Source of the DNA: Eleginops maclovinus
Lineage: Eukaryota; Chordata; Actinopteri; Perciformes; Eleginopidae
Direction of reading: 5' to 3'
Length of the DNA: 64,000 bases
Assembly: GCF_036324505.1 (NCBI RefSeq)
Contig: NC_086350.1
Location: forward strand, 18,967,032-19,031,031
Positions 32,218-42,900 of the stretch are shown here, in pieces. Each line of letters opens with the position of its first letter. The first letter of the stretch is position 1. The position numbers and the translations under genes were made by a program. Below the pieces are notes generated by a model. The model was given only the letters and a program-made list of their open reading frames with translations. It made no database searches and was not told the DNA's origin.

Positions 32218-35200
32218 GTAAAATCCATGTTCCTAAAAGATTTCATGTGATTTCTGAAACATTTTATACTGCTGTTATTGACGTTCACAATAATGAATTG
32301 CAGTATGTAAGTTTCAGGTCAATGGAGGGCTGTTTAATGCTCTTAGGATTACACTCAAGTGTTCTACTATGCATCTCTGTAGGAAAATACATTTTTTTAC
32401 AATGAGCTTTTCCTGACATTTCAGAGGGGTGCTCTGTTGCATATTACTGTATATCAATCCTCTGTACAGCTGTATAATGTAAATATTTCCTTCTAGCCCA
32501 CTATAAGGATGCTGAGGCGATGCTCGGGTCCTATGGGGAAGGCTGCAACACTTCCGAGCTGCAGACGGATGCAGAGCTGGAGACATGTCTGCCATCTAAG
32601 CGTCCTAGGAGGGCAGTGTAAGTGAGATTTGCCTTGTTCAAAAGTTCAAGGTTTCCTGCACAGCTTCTATGTGCAGGTAACAGCAGGAATAATATTGTCA
32701 AGAGACCAGGTATACTAATATAACAGTAATTATATGCTTACTTAACAGCCATCGTTTTGGAGATGACACCTCCAGCGATGAGGACATGGGGGCACCTGAA
32801 GGTAATGTAAACTCTCCAGGTGAAGACTGATGTCTGGCATAATATTGAACAATTATCCAAAGCGACAAACTTTTTTATACAAAGCAACTTACAGTACACA
32901 ATCAGCAACATATAAAATGTGTGAAAACATATAGAGGTAATATTACAATGTTAGTGCTGATGAATATAGTTTTGTTATGAAGGAGGATATATCCTGGTCA
33001 ATCTATACTAAATGAACAGAATACACCTGCGTTATGCAAGATTTCATGCAATTACATTTTCAAATATTAACATGTCAAATTTCTCTCCATTGCCATGGTG
33101 CAGGTGTGTCCCAGCTTCAAAGCTCCCCTATCATCCGAGGAACTGCTTCGAAGCAGAGGATGACTCATGGTAAGAACTGATTTCTGAATTATTAAATATG
33201 GAAGCACATTTGTTTTATCAGCCACGGTTAGCACAAGAAACACCATTTTAATGGCACTGTATTCTCTTCTTTTACACTGCCATTTTCACCAACGCTCAGG
33301 AACAGCACCAGCACCCGCACTCTCACCACCTCCTGAAGCGCCAAGATCCAGCGTAGCAAGGCATGGAGGAATAAACCATGATGCCCCCTGCTCTGGTGAG
33401 CAATACCTGATACATTAAAGGGTTACTAGGTCACTCAGGAATTGCAAACTGCAGGCCTATGAGCCAAATCTGGCCCAAGGTGTGTTTCAAATGTGTATTA
33501 CAGTTGGTCCACATAGTAAGCAGTTTTACTGCATTACGTGGCCTCTTAGTGTAGATGTGCCTGCCAGTGGGCCTGTTCACACTTTGCTGGAAATGCTCAA
33601 CTACATCATAACAACATTACTATGACATTGCAGGGTGCCTTAAGTAATAGAGTAAGACTTGGTCAATACAATTTTGTGGACAGTCAGGTTTTAGCACCCT
33701 ACGCAAGGGGTTAAACAGTATGGGTATTCCATTATTTTAATGGTATGAGTATAGTAAATTCTCATTTCCTTTAGAATATATAACGCAAGAAAACGTCAGG
33801 CATTGGTCTTTATGGTGCAGGGGACATGTCCATAGCTTTTTTAATTTTCTTAAATAGGATCACTAATCACTAAACCATTTCCAAATATTAACATGTCAAA
33901 TTTCTCTCCATTGCCATGGTGCAGGTGTGTCCCAGCTTCAAAGCTCCCCTATCATCCGAGGAACTGCTTCGAAGCAGAGGATGACTCATGGTAGGAACTG
34001 ATTTCTGAATTATTAAATATGGAAGCACATTTGTTTTATCAGCCACGGTTAGCACAAGAACACCATTTTAATGGCACTGTATTCTCTTCTTTTACACTGC
34101 CATTTTCACCAACGCTCAGGAACAGCACCAGCACCCGCACTCTCACCACCTCCTGAAGCGCCAAGATCCAGCGTAGCAAGGCATGGAGGAATGAACCATG
34201 ATGCCCCCTGCTCTGGTGAGCAATACCTGATACATTAAAGGGTTACTAGGTCACTCAGAAATTGCAAACTCAGGCCTATGAGCCAAATCTGGCCCATGGT
34301 GTGTTTTTTGGCTTGCAAGATTGATTTAATTATGTACTGCAGATGGCCCACATACACAATGAATGCAATAATAATAGTAATGACTTAAACAGTAAAACAT
34401 GATATGGTATTATATACACTGCATTGAAATTACACCAATATTCCATTCAGTGTTTCGAAGAAGAGAATACAGTGCCATAACAGAAATGTTACATGTTTTT
34501 CAATAGCGTTTGAGGTCCAGAAATTGACGCTGCTCCAGAAAATCGTTCACCAGAACGAGCAGATTCTGGCTAAATTGGATTTCCTGGCAAGCCGCCAAAA
34601 TTGCCCCACGCCAGAGATGACAGGACCTGAGATTTCCAACGTTCAATTTCCCCTGGAGGACCTACAGGCAGTAGATGCCTTTGAAGATCTACTTAAAGAC
34701 CAGGCCAATGCCTCCACTCGACAGCAAATTGTGAGTTTTTTTTTTTTTTTGCATGGAGCCAATAAGTTCCTATAGATCGTCCATAAGAAAATGTGAATCG
34801 TAAGTGTCTACTCTATGCCTTTTAGATATCTTCTTTATCGATAATCGGAGGCCAGGACCTGAAGAGGATAACCTGGAACATCCTTGGTCGAATATTCGGG
34901 GTTGCTGTGGCCCACCAGATAAACTGGAAGGGGGTGAATTCAAAGAGGGCTTTCAGCCGGATGGCCATTAGGCCTCTTCTTTTCTGTAAGTAGTTGTTCA
35001 AACACAGCCACAAAGTACCTATCCACAATTCACAGCTTTTCTAATTAGTTTGTTTTCCATGCATTTATATCAGGGTTCCCACCCGTCCTGGAATATCAGT
35101 AGAGGTCCTGGAAATTCAATAGAGGTTTTTCCAGTCATGGAAAGTCATGGAATTTGAGCATTTTGCATGTGCAGTCAGGGTATATCATTGAATTTGAGCA

Positions 35201-36416
35201 GTATTGTGCTTTTGTTTTGTCTAGAATGCTGCCCACAACATTATAGAATACTGTAGCGCTGAGCGGTAGCCACTTCAAAAGGATGAAGGAGGCAGCAGAC
35301 AAAATGAATCGTCTTCGTTTATTTCCTGCCATCTCACAGTCTGAAATGTGGGGGAAAAGGAGGTGTCCCCCAAGAAAATAATAAACACTGCTAATCACTA
35401 AACTAAATAAAGTTACACTCTAAAATTCAGCACGGCTTTCCCCTATTCAATCTGCTCAGCTCTGACTAAAAATAAATAACGTCTTGGAACCCTTATCGAT
35501 AACCCCACCCTTTATCAATAACCGTCCTATCTAGTGGTGGATAGTCTGGCTTCAGAAGTATCAATCCAGCACCTGGCCTACTAGGCACCTGGCTTGTTCC
35601 AGCCATTTACTGGACACTGAACACTGTCCTCTACTGACCAAGATATTTAAAAATGTAAACATAGGCCTACTTTTTTCAAGGTCAAAGTTGGAGATTTCAA
35701 ATTAATTTTCCATTGGGAGACATAGGAGATAGGTGAATAGGATAACATTTTAAACTGTGATCAACTATTCTATTTCTATTCTAACTGTGATTCTTTAACC
35801 TTGAAAAAAAACACAGGCCCTACTTTATATCAATCGGAATATTTGTAATATATCATGCATAGGTATTTAATAGTCAGTATGAACCTTTACTATTAGGCCT
35901 ACATTTTTCTCTGTTTAGCCGTTTTTGCATTAGATTGATTGGACTATTTTCCCCTTGCGAACACGCATAAAAAGCGCTCGTTCTATATGAAGAGAACGTG
36001 TTCTATCGCAACAAGGTTTATTTATATTGACTATCCGGTTAAAATGACTGCTTGTTAACTAGGATAGTACTCATAGTTCTACTATCGAGTGGTCTCTGCA
36101 TATTACTCTACACTGCTCGGAGACTTTCTAGGCTTGGATATATTTGTTATAGCCTATTGTTGTCGAACCCCACCTAGTCAGCCGTAAATATTTTGTTTGC
36201 TTGGGTTTTCCAGTGTCGCATCGTCATATAGGCCAATGTGCGATTGAAATGTTCCGTCACAAACATGAATTCTGTCTGATTACAGGTGCCGTGAGGAAAA
36301 ACCCAATTGCCTGCAAGTCTGCAATGGACGAAGACATCAGCAAGCACGCCATACGTTGGTTTAATTTAGCTGGGGATCGGGCCACCAGGAAGGCGAAAGA
36401 GATCAACAAACATTAA
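32028..36416 (+). CDS. DUF4806 domain-containing protein, ten coding exons
   Basis: Ten exons joined at GT/AG sites (32028-32217, 32497-32617, 32749-32801, 33104-33169, 33300-33395, 33925-33990, 34120-34215, 34507-34730, 34826-34985, 36286-36416) give 1203 bases: 400 codons and a stop, with no internal stop. The N-terminus (about 1-75) has the family's pattern VVPDSW...WP-F-S--RIK-AV, then NWLQYDMRV and YKDAEAML. The middle is Ser/Pro-rich and acidic, with a basic KRPRR patch near residue 100. A short heptad-like helix (EVQKLTLLQKIVHQNEQIL) follows, then the C-terminal DUF4806 module (about 305-390), with LSIIGGQDLKRITWNILGR, QINWKGVNSKRAF and the ending AVRKNPIACK...DEDISKHAIRWFNLAGDRA. The function is unknown; a DNA-binding or transposon-accessory role is inferred from position. 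ATTAAA at 36426 is a possible poly(A) signal. Confidence 0.85.
32497..32617 (+). CDS. DUF4806 gene, coding exon 2
   Basis: Acceptor TTCCTTCTAG; codes AHYKDAEAMLGSYGEGC and onward to the basic SKRPRRA. Donor GT|GTAAGT at 32618, phase 2. Confidence 0.85.
32749..32801 (+). CDS. DUF4806 gene, coding exon 3
   Basis: A short exon coding HRFGDDTSSDEDMGAPE, acidic, like a phospho-acceptor-rich linker. Acceptor ACTTAACAG, donor G|GTAATG at 32802. The following intron holds a fragment (ATCCAAAGCGAC near 32857) seen in other fish repeats. Confidence 0.8.
33104..33169 (+). CDS. DUF4806 gene, coding exon 4 (duplicated exon, copy 1)
   Basis: Codes VSQLQSSPIIRGTASKQRMT and H, phase 1 in and phase 1 out, donor GTAAGA. 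The sequence is identical to the exon at 33925-33990. Confidence 0.8.
33300..33395 (+). CDS. DUF4806 gene, coding exon 5 (duplicated exon, copy 1)
   Basis: Codes a Pro/Ala-rich linker, TAPAPALSPPPEAPRSSVAR then HGGINHDAPCS. Donor GTGAGC at 33396. It differs from its copy by one substitution (Ile to Met). Confidence 0.8.
33925..33990 (+). CDS. DUF4806 gene, coding exon 6 (duplicated exon, copy 2)
   Basis: Identical in coding sequence to exon 4, with the same acceptor CATGGTGCAG. Its donor reads GTAGGA instead of GTAAGA, a weaker site, so this copy may be skipped. Skipping exons 6 and 7 together, or using only one set, keeps the frame. Confidence 0.7.
34120..34215 (+). CDS. DUF4806 gene, coding exon 7 (duplicated exon, copy 2)
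   Basis: Same length and splice sites as exon 5, with ATG in place of ATA in the GGI/MNHD stretch. Phase 1 out, matching exon 8. Confidence 0.7.
34507..34730 (+). CDS. DUF4806 gene, coding exon 8
   Basis: Acceptor TTTTTCAATAG. Codes AFEVQKLTLLQKIVHQNEQI and onward, a heptad-like Leu/Ile helix, then an acidic segment FPLEDLQAVDAFEDLLKD that leads into the DUF4806 module. Donor ATT|GTGAGT at 34731. Confidence 0.85.
34826..34985 (+). CDS. DUF4806 gene, coding exon 9 (DUF4806 core)
   Basis: Codes ISSLSIIGGQDLKRITWNIL, then GRIFGVAVAHQINWKGVN and SKRAFSRM. The GG-D-KR--W-IL spacing and the INWKGVN-K-AF block are the most recognisable DUF4806 signatures. Donor T|GTAAGT at 34986. Confidence 0.88.
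34986..36285 (+). other. Last intron of the DUF4806 gene
   Basis: 1.3 kb, by far the longest intron of the gene. It contains a dispersed repeat at 35070-35170 and otherwise no recognised feature. Confidence 0.7.
35070..35170 (+). repeat. Dispersed fish repeat (TTCCCACCCGTCCTGGAA type)
   Basis: CAGGGTTCCCACCCGTCCTG followed by repeated TCCTGGAA / CATGGAA words matches a repeat common in fish genomes. Its position inside the DUF4806 intron shows that a second insertion entered the element, or its host gene, after the gene was assembled. Confidence 0.55.
36286..36416 (+). CDS. DUF4806 gene, last coding exon
   Basis: Acceptor CTGATTACAG. Codes AVRKNPIACKSAMDEDISKH, then AIRWFNLAGDRATRKAKEIN and KH with a TAA stop. 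The I-RW--LA-DR ending is typical of the family. Confidence 0.88.
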
Positions 36417-36611
36417 ATACAATACATTAAATACAACAGTTATCATTTGTCGGGTTATTTTTTTGTAGGCTATTAGCCTAAAATGTGGCTTTTGCAGTTC
36501 AAGACAAGTGTGTTTTCTGCCAAATTAGAATGTAATACAAAGCCTGTTTGAAACAAATGCTTAACTGGTTTAGTTTATTAGGATTACCCTTAATAAGAAA
36601 GTAAGTTCATT

Positions 36612-36951
36612 AACACGGATCCAAAACGGTCCCGGCCCGGAACATTTATGAGTCCGGAATGGGTCCGTAGCTGATACAAAATAGTGGGTCCGTGACGGAT
36701 GCAGTACGCGGACACGAAATGAGTCCGTCTCGGATGTCGCGGGTCCGAACCGTGCCCGTTACGGAGGTGAGCTTTTGAGCGCGGATCCGTTACGGGTGAT
36801 ATACGGGTCCTTTTTGGGTCCGCGCAACGCCTCCGCGGCGGATGATACGCGGCGTGCAAGTGGACGCCGATACGGATCAGTTTGGCGGATCCGTTCCGGA
36901 GGACGACCTCCGGAGGATGAACTCCGGGGCGGATCCACCGCGGAGTATTTT
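36612..36951 (-). repeat. Right subterminal CpG-rich motif block
   Basis: Repeated GGGTCCG, GGATCCG, TTACGG and TCCGGAGG motifs make up this CpG-rich block. Read from the right end inward it shares ACTCCG, GGATCCGCC and CCGTATCGG words with the left block, without base-by-base alignment. The palindrome-like CCGGAGGACGACCTCCGG sits at about 36896-36913. Confidence 0.65.
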
Positions 36952-36962
36952 TGCTGTGTGGG
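36952..36962 (-). repeat. Right terminal inverted repeat
   Basis: TGCTGTGTGGG; exact reverse complement of 31096-31106. Confidence 0.65.
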
Positions 36963-39900
36963 TTATTAACACCGACTGACTTTTAGATCGTTCATTGCAT
37001 CTGTGATTTAAGATGTTTTTTTAATTGTTATTCCGGGAAACATGAGGCAAGCTTAAATCCAAGCGTGTATTCGATATCGCTGCAGCATTGTAGCTGTGAC
37101 TAATCCAATTGAAAAAATGCTACCCTGCATGCTTCCCTAAATTGTTTGTTGTCATACAGGTTTTGTGTTTCTTCTATTTTAAGAGAGTGTAACACAAACA
37201 AACAATTTGTTTACTTTGCAATGCCGTTGCAAGGTTGGTTATACATGTTAAAAAATTGCCACTATAATCCGTGCATGATCTTCGGCACAGTGGATAGGAT
37301 AAATGCTACTTCCCATTTGACACTAATATAATTAATTGTGGGATCAAAACTGACTATTAGTATATAACATTGCGTTATGTTGCTTTAATTCCGCTGTAGT
37401 AATGTTTCATTCAGAAATATACCTCCTGAAACCCGTAGTGATGCTTAACTGACGTACAATAAGACAGGTCCTCTGTAACAATATTTATAAAGATAGCAGA
37501 GGTTTACGTGCTGATCACAAGCTAATGCAAACTGAGGACTAATACAAAACAAATGATGACCCCTTATGTTTCTAATATTTATTTTAGAGCAACCCAATGT
37601 TTGATATTTTCTCGTCTACTCTGTAGTCCCTCTGCTGGTGTAAAAGGGAAGCCCTTTTCTTCTATTAAAACTACTACTGAGAATTAAGAACTATTGAAAA
37701 GTGATACTACTCATTTTAAAGTGGCATACACATATCCCACACAGAAGTATGCTCTAATATGAAAGTTGAGGTTATTAAATGTGCTGCTGTAGAGGATACA
37801 TTATTTTGAGGTTACTACAGACTCCTCACTGAAGTCATGTCATGTCACGATAGGAACATTTTGGTGATTTTTCATCAGGGGTGTTGAAGCCTACAGGCAT
37901 AGCTTGAGACGACAGGCATTTCAACATGAAAAGGAAAGTTGAAATGAGACTCCTATGCAAAAAGGTAATTAGTGTAAATTACATTCCCCGGCTTTCCCCC
38001 CTCGCCACGCAGAGGAGGAGAAGGGAAGAGAAAGAGGCGGCAGGGGGAATTAATTACCTTGCCTGTCCTCCTCAGTGTTGGAGAGGCCTGTTATGTAGAG
38101 CAGTCATGGAAATGACCAAAGTCTCCTATGGAAAATGGGTTCGGGGGGGCCCTGCATAAAGTAGAATTAGACGGGCTATTATGGTGATTACTCACCCTGG
38201 GCTACAGGGCAACTAATAACTTAAATCTATATGATGAACTGCTTCCTTTGATGGTTAACAGTTGAGATTGTTGAGGAAAAACACTTTACAGTAGACATAT
38301 GTTTGCTTAACTTGATTTCACATTAGTAGGAATTATTTGTCTTAACAAGGTCGAGACTTTCAGGAATGTTTAGAAGCTGATAGTCACGGTTGTGTCCATG
38401 TTCGGTTTTTTTTTCTCTTTTTTTTTGGTGTTTGCCTTTGGTCCTCTCGGCCCAGACAGAAGGCCATCAGGAGGGCCTGCTGGCAAGCAGTGCGCGTTGT
38501 GATCACCCTGGGAGCCCGCTCTCATAACCCAAACTGACACCTTGATGGATGTCGGATGAACGGAGCAGGTCCAGCAGCCCCCAGCTGTGGAAAAGCTAAT
38601 ATTCACACACCGCCAAACCCTGCCTGTCCGCCCGCCTGCTCTCTTCCCTGGCTAGATATTGGTTGTGCAGTCTGCGTGCATGTGTGCATTTGTCTCTCTC
38701 TGCGTCCCCACACACGTGCTTTCTACCCATTTGTAGGGCAGGCCTGCAAGAGGATTAGACAGCTGCAGAGCTGGGCAACAGGCAGGGAGGTAACTTAATT
38801 TGCCTCTCGCAGGTCAACCGGTATATTCCAGAGAGGATTCATTCATTCACAGCTGGAAAAATGGACAGAGTATGACTCAGTGGCTGATGATGATGATAGT
38901 GTTGACAGACACTGCAGCATCACAGGCAGATTAATGTTTTATCTATCCACACAGCCATTATGTGTTAATGCAACTTTGAATTACCATGGTTTCCAGGTAT
39001 GGGTAGTGTGCCCTGCCCATGTTTGAGAGGAAGTTCCTCCTCTGAGGACAGACTACTTTCTCGGAAACTGCCCTCTCTGTCTCCCTCCCGCTTCCCTCTC
39101 ATGCTTGTTTGGACCCGCTTGATTGATATCTTCCTCACAGGCCACGACCCAGGCTTGGACTCCAAGGTTGCAGCTTTTTTAAACTTTGATTAGAATTGCA
39201 GGAAGAACCCTGGGGGCCTTTGGGGGGCCGCGCCCCATGGCAGAGTCAGGGGAACCGAGGAGGGTCTTTCTTTCTTAACGTTATGACAAGCAGGGTGGTG
39301 TGTTTAGCTCTTCACTGTCCACAACGGAGAGAGGGAAAGCCTGCAGAGGGAGGATAGTTAAACAGTTTGAGGGATGATAGTTAAACAGCTCACAGGAAAG
39401 AGCAGTCATCACTCAAATCCTTGTACCATTGTGAATGTATATCTCTTGTTTTTCACCGTCACTCAGCAGCCGTTTTGATCTGTTTGTTGACCCTATACAT
39501 CACCTCATGACTTGTTGTTTTGAAGGTGGTTCCTCCGCAGGATTATGAAAATGGATAAGCTGTCTTTACAAGTATTGCTTTTGCATTATTCAAAGCTTCC
39601 TATCTGGAAAGGAAAGCGAAATCCAGTGTTCGGGGATACTTTGTGCTATTGATTTGTTGAAGCATTTAGTAGAAGAAGCTGAGGCTTTGGGGTGAGATAG
39701 AATGCAAGTTTTGTGCAAGATGAGGTGTGTGTGTGTAGCTCTCAGAAGAAGACGATGGGATATGTGAGCTCTCTGATGTGCTGAAATAGTTCACAGGTGG
39801 GATCTGAGGGTGTGGAAACAGATGAGGGGTGGGAAGGGGGGACGTCAGACTGAACTGAAATGACAGGTTAGTAGAGGCCAGTCTGACACAGGAGGCCCAG

Positions 39901-42900
39901 CCTTGAATATTAGCAGGATACTTCCCAGCTATTCCAACAGGCTCAACTTTTCATATTCTACTTTCAGCAAATTTCTCTGGAGTGAAACTGCCTCCAGTAC
40001 TCCAGCACATCATTCTCTGACTTCTTTTTTCTTCTTTATTTTAGCTTGAAGGAAATTCAATTGAGATGCGAGGGGACTTTGCAATTCTCCTTTTCTCTTC
40101 ATTCAGGAAGCCTCCTGTTTTAGTGCTTCTGCCATATGGTTCAGACCTCTCTCGGAAACGACTCTGAAAGCTGGGCTCTGAAGTCCTTGAAGCGGGATAC
40201 CACATCAGTTGCTGACATTAGTTGTTTTTTATCGGAGGGTAAGGGGGAGGCTAGCTGAGATGGAGCCTCTACTCTGTAGACTGCTTACACAAGGCATTTC
40301 CGTGTTGGTTGTCATGCATGTGTGAAGGCCTTTTTTCCCCCTGCACTGTTGTTTCACACTGTGTTTGGTGTCAGCTTGTGTGGAACAGCTGCCTCTGGCT
40401 CTGACTAGCTGTATAACGACTCCAGGCTCTGTTAAGGGGAAACCAGTGTAGCAGGCGTCTTGTTGCTTTACTTTCTGGCCTGTAATATAAAGGTTTTTTT
40501 TTATGATTTGCAAATATTTAGGCCTGCAACTAACAATAACTTTTATTGCTTATATAATTAATCATTGGGTTCCTTTCAAGATCAATCTATACTAATCATA
40601 ATCAATTTGTTTTATAAAATGTCAGAAAAATGTGCATCCCAATTTCTCAAAGTCCAAGGATGTCCTTAGAAGTATATTAAGGACATATTTTTTCAGTCCA
40701 AAACCAATAGAATACAATAAACAATAGAATACAAAACATAGCAAAGCTGGAAGACCTCATATTTGAGGGAAACAATACAGCATGTTCTACAATTTTCTCA
40801 TTAAAAAGGCAAAACAATAATTCAAAATGCAGCTCTACATGTAAACCCATCATAGTGCCCTTGAGTCTGGAATGAACACCGTTAAAACCAGCAACCCCTG
40901 TGTTTTAGTCTTTGACTGTTAAATGTGTAATTTGTTCCCTAAATGGATTAGTAGCAATTTGGAAACAATTTTCCTTCTCTCAGCAGGTTGCCACATTAAC
41001 TTAAAAAAATGTCCACCTTGTATTTTAAGGATCATCGTGGGAGAAATAAATGAGTGTCCCGCTTACATCTAGATAACCTCCTCTTGCTAAAAGTAGAGTA
41101 ATAACGGCTCTACAGTGAGGATGAGAGCAGCATCTGTTGAAAAAGTGCTGAGAATCTCTGCTCCTTATGACACATCCAATGCTTTGATCTGCTATGAGAG
41201 CCACGGTTCAGACAAAGGTTCACATTTTACTGCTTTTCAACACAGCACAGGGTGAATGAGGCCTTTTGTTAACTGCGGCCTGCTAAGCAATTATTACACA
41301 GGGACTCCTTAAGCATAAAGGGCACTTTACATGCTCAAGGTTTCAAATAATTTTCTTATATACAGTATATTCAAGTGGATTATAATGCACTGCAGAATGA
41401 GCACAATCTGCATTTTATTCGCATGCCATAGATCGCATGCTCACTTTGCAATCATCACTCGCCAATGACCCATCCAATTCCCACCCCCGCGTTCCCAGCC
41501 CCACCCCCACATCTATCTCTTATCTGCCCTTCCATCCCGCTCTGTTTGTTGATAAGCCGAGAGGCCATTGGCCAGTGCACATGGTGCCCATGTGACACTT
41601 CGGCAACAGCCTGATGGCCAGATTGGAAGCCCCCATGTTTGTGTGTGTGTGGGAGAGGCCTACTGTAGCATTTTTGTTCTCCTTAATCATGACCCCCACC
41701 CAAAAAGCCCTCAGACTTTGCTTCCCGCCTCAGTCCCCCCTAGCTTGTTTTATTGCCATCACTAACCCCCCACACTTAACCACCAGCTTGTTTGTTGCAT
41801 ACGTTGTCCCTGTTCTTAATCCTATTGTTCCTGATAATCCAATCCCGCCCCCCCCCCCCCCCCGACATCGCACCCACTGGAAGAGAGCTGAAGCTGCTGG
41901 CTAACTTGGCCTTTCAACTTCACAAGTCCCATCGCACATGCACATGGTGAAGCTGGTCAAAGAAAGTTAAACAAAGCTCTGAATGTGGCGCAAAGATGAC
42001 AAATGATGTAAGGTGCTACAGCTGGATGGTTAGGAAAACTCTGGCGCTGAAAACTACTTCATTTAAACAAAAGTCCCAAACCGTGTCCCTCCATATTACA
42101 TGAGCGAGGAATGAAAAATGTTTTAGCAGGTTTTAATCAAGCCTCTCGTAACCCCCACACTTTCTTTTCTTCCGAGTGACGGAGACAGGGTGGGAGGGTG
42201 AGGATAGAGATTGAACAGATAATGAAATGAGCAGCTATGGATTGAGTTGAGCAGGAAGATTGGGGCACTGAGGTTGGCGTTATTAGGGTACATGCACTCA
42301 TATTCATTAACAAAGACACAGCTATGGGCTCTGCCATGACTAGCCAATGTGGACTAAGTGCCACTGCCAGCCCCATCACCACTCCTGGCTCCGGACCCTC
42401 TCAGTCATGGAAGGGAAGCGGAGCGATGGGTGGCTGCTGGCGGCCCCTTCACAGATGGCTGCAGGTACAGCGCTACGCTTGGCTGGTAACCAAAGGACTC
42501 CAAAGCTCAGACGAACGCTGAAGTCCATTTCTGTCCAGATCCAGAAGGCAAAAGGCACCGAACAGAAAAAGGAGACGGCCATAAAGTAGGACCGGGGTAG
42601 TCAAAAGAGTCAACAGGCATGGAAATTAGGAGTTTTAGCCCCTTTCCTTGTGTTCTTTCTCACATAGTTATCCTATGTCATGTATATTTTTTTCTCTCTA
42701 CATGCTGTGTTATTCCCATTTTTCTATTACTGAGAAATCCGTTTTAATGGCTAATCCCAGTTAGTTAGAAAAGAAACTAAAAAGTGACGGTCACTTCCCG
42801 CTCAGGTGATGTTGTTTTTTTTGGTTCCACCTGGGGTTTTGTTAAGGAAAACCGTATTCACTGTGATAAGTCCATTTCAATACAAAGTTGACCAACAAGT

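Larger units (their letters stand above)
33061..33487 (+). repeat. Exon-bearing tandem duplication, copy 1
   Basis: About 427 bp containing exons 4 and 5 and their splice sites. It is repeated about 821 bp downstream with only four substitutions and two one-base gaps. Confidence 0.95.
33882..34307 (+). repeat. Exon-bearing tandem duplication, copy 2
   Basis: About 98-99% identical to 33061-33487. The sequences just beyond the right ends (GTCCACATA against GGCCCACATA) are distantly similar, so the original duplicated unit may have been larger. Confidence 0.95.
31096..36962. mobile_element. Putative DNA transposon carrying a DUF4806 gene
   Basis: CCCACACAGCA at 31096-31106 is the exact inverse of TGCTGTGTGGG at 36952-36962. 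The dinucleotide TT lies outside each end (31094-31095 and 36963-36964) and may be a 2-bp target-site duplication. Just inside both ends are about 300-350 bp of CpG-rich sequence crowded with GGATCCG, CCGTATC and TCCG motifs, unlike the surrounding AT-rich intron. Between them lies a ten-exon DUF4806-type gene, and no open frame resembling a known transposase or nuclease. The element is about 5.87 kb. Superfamily is not assigned: the short inverted repeat and two-base flank do not suffice. It could be non-autonomous, or the DUF4806 protein could be the second protein of a two-gene transposon whose catalytic gene is missing. Confidence 0.65.

Noticed and set aside
31986..32288. Minus-strand and alternative frames over DUF4806 exon 1
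   Set aside because: Shadows of the plus-strand exon, whose splice phases and family match are decisive.
36590..36969. Frames over the right CpG-rich block
   Set aside because: They lie after the DUF4806 stop codon in the repeated subterminal sequence; composition explains them.
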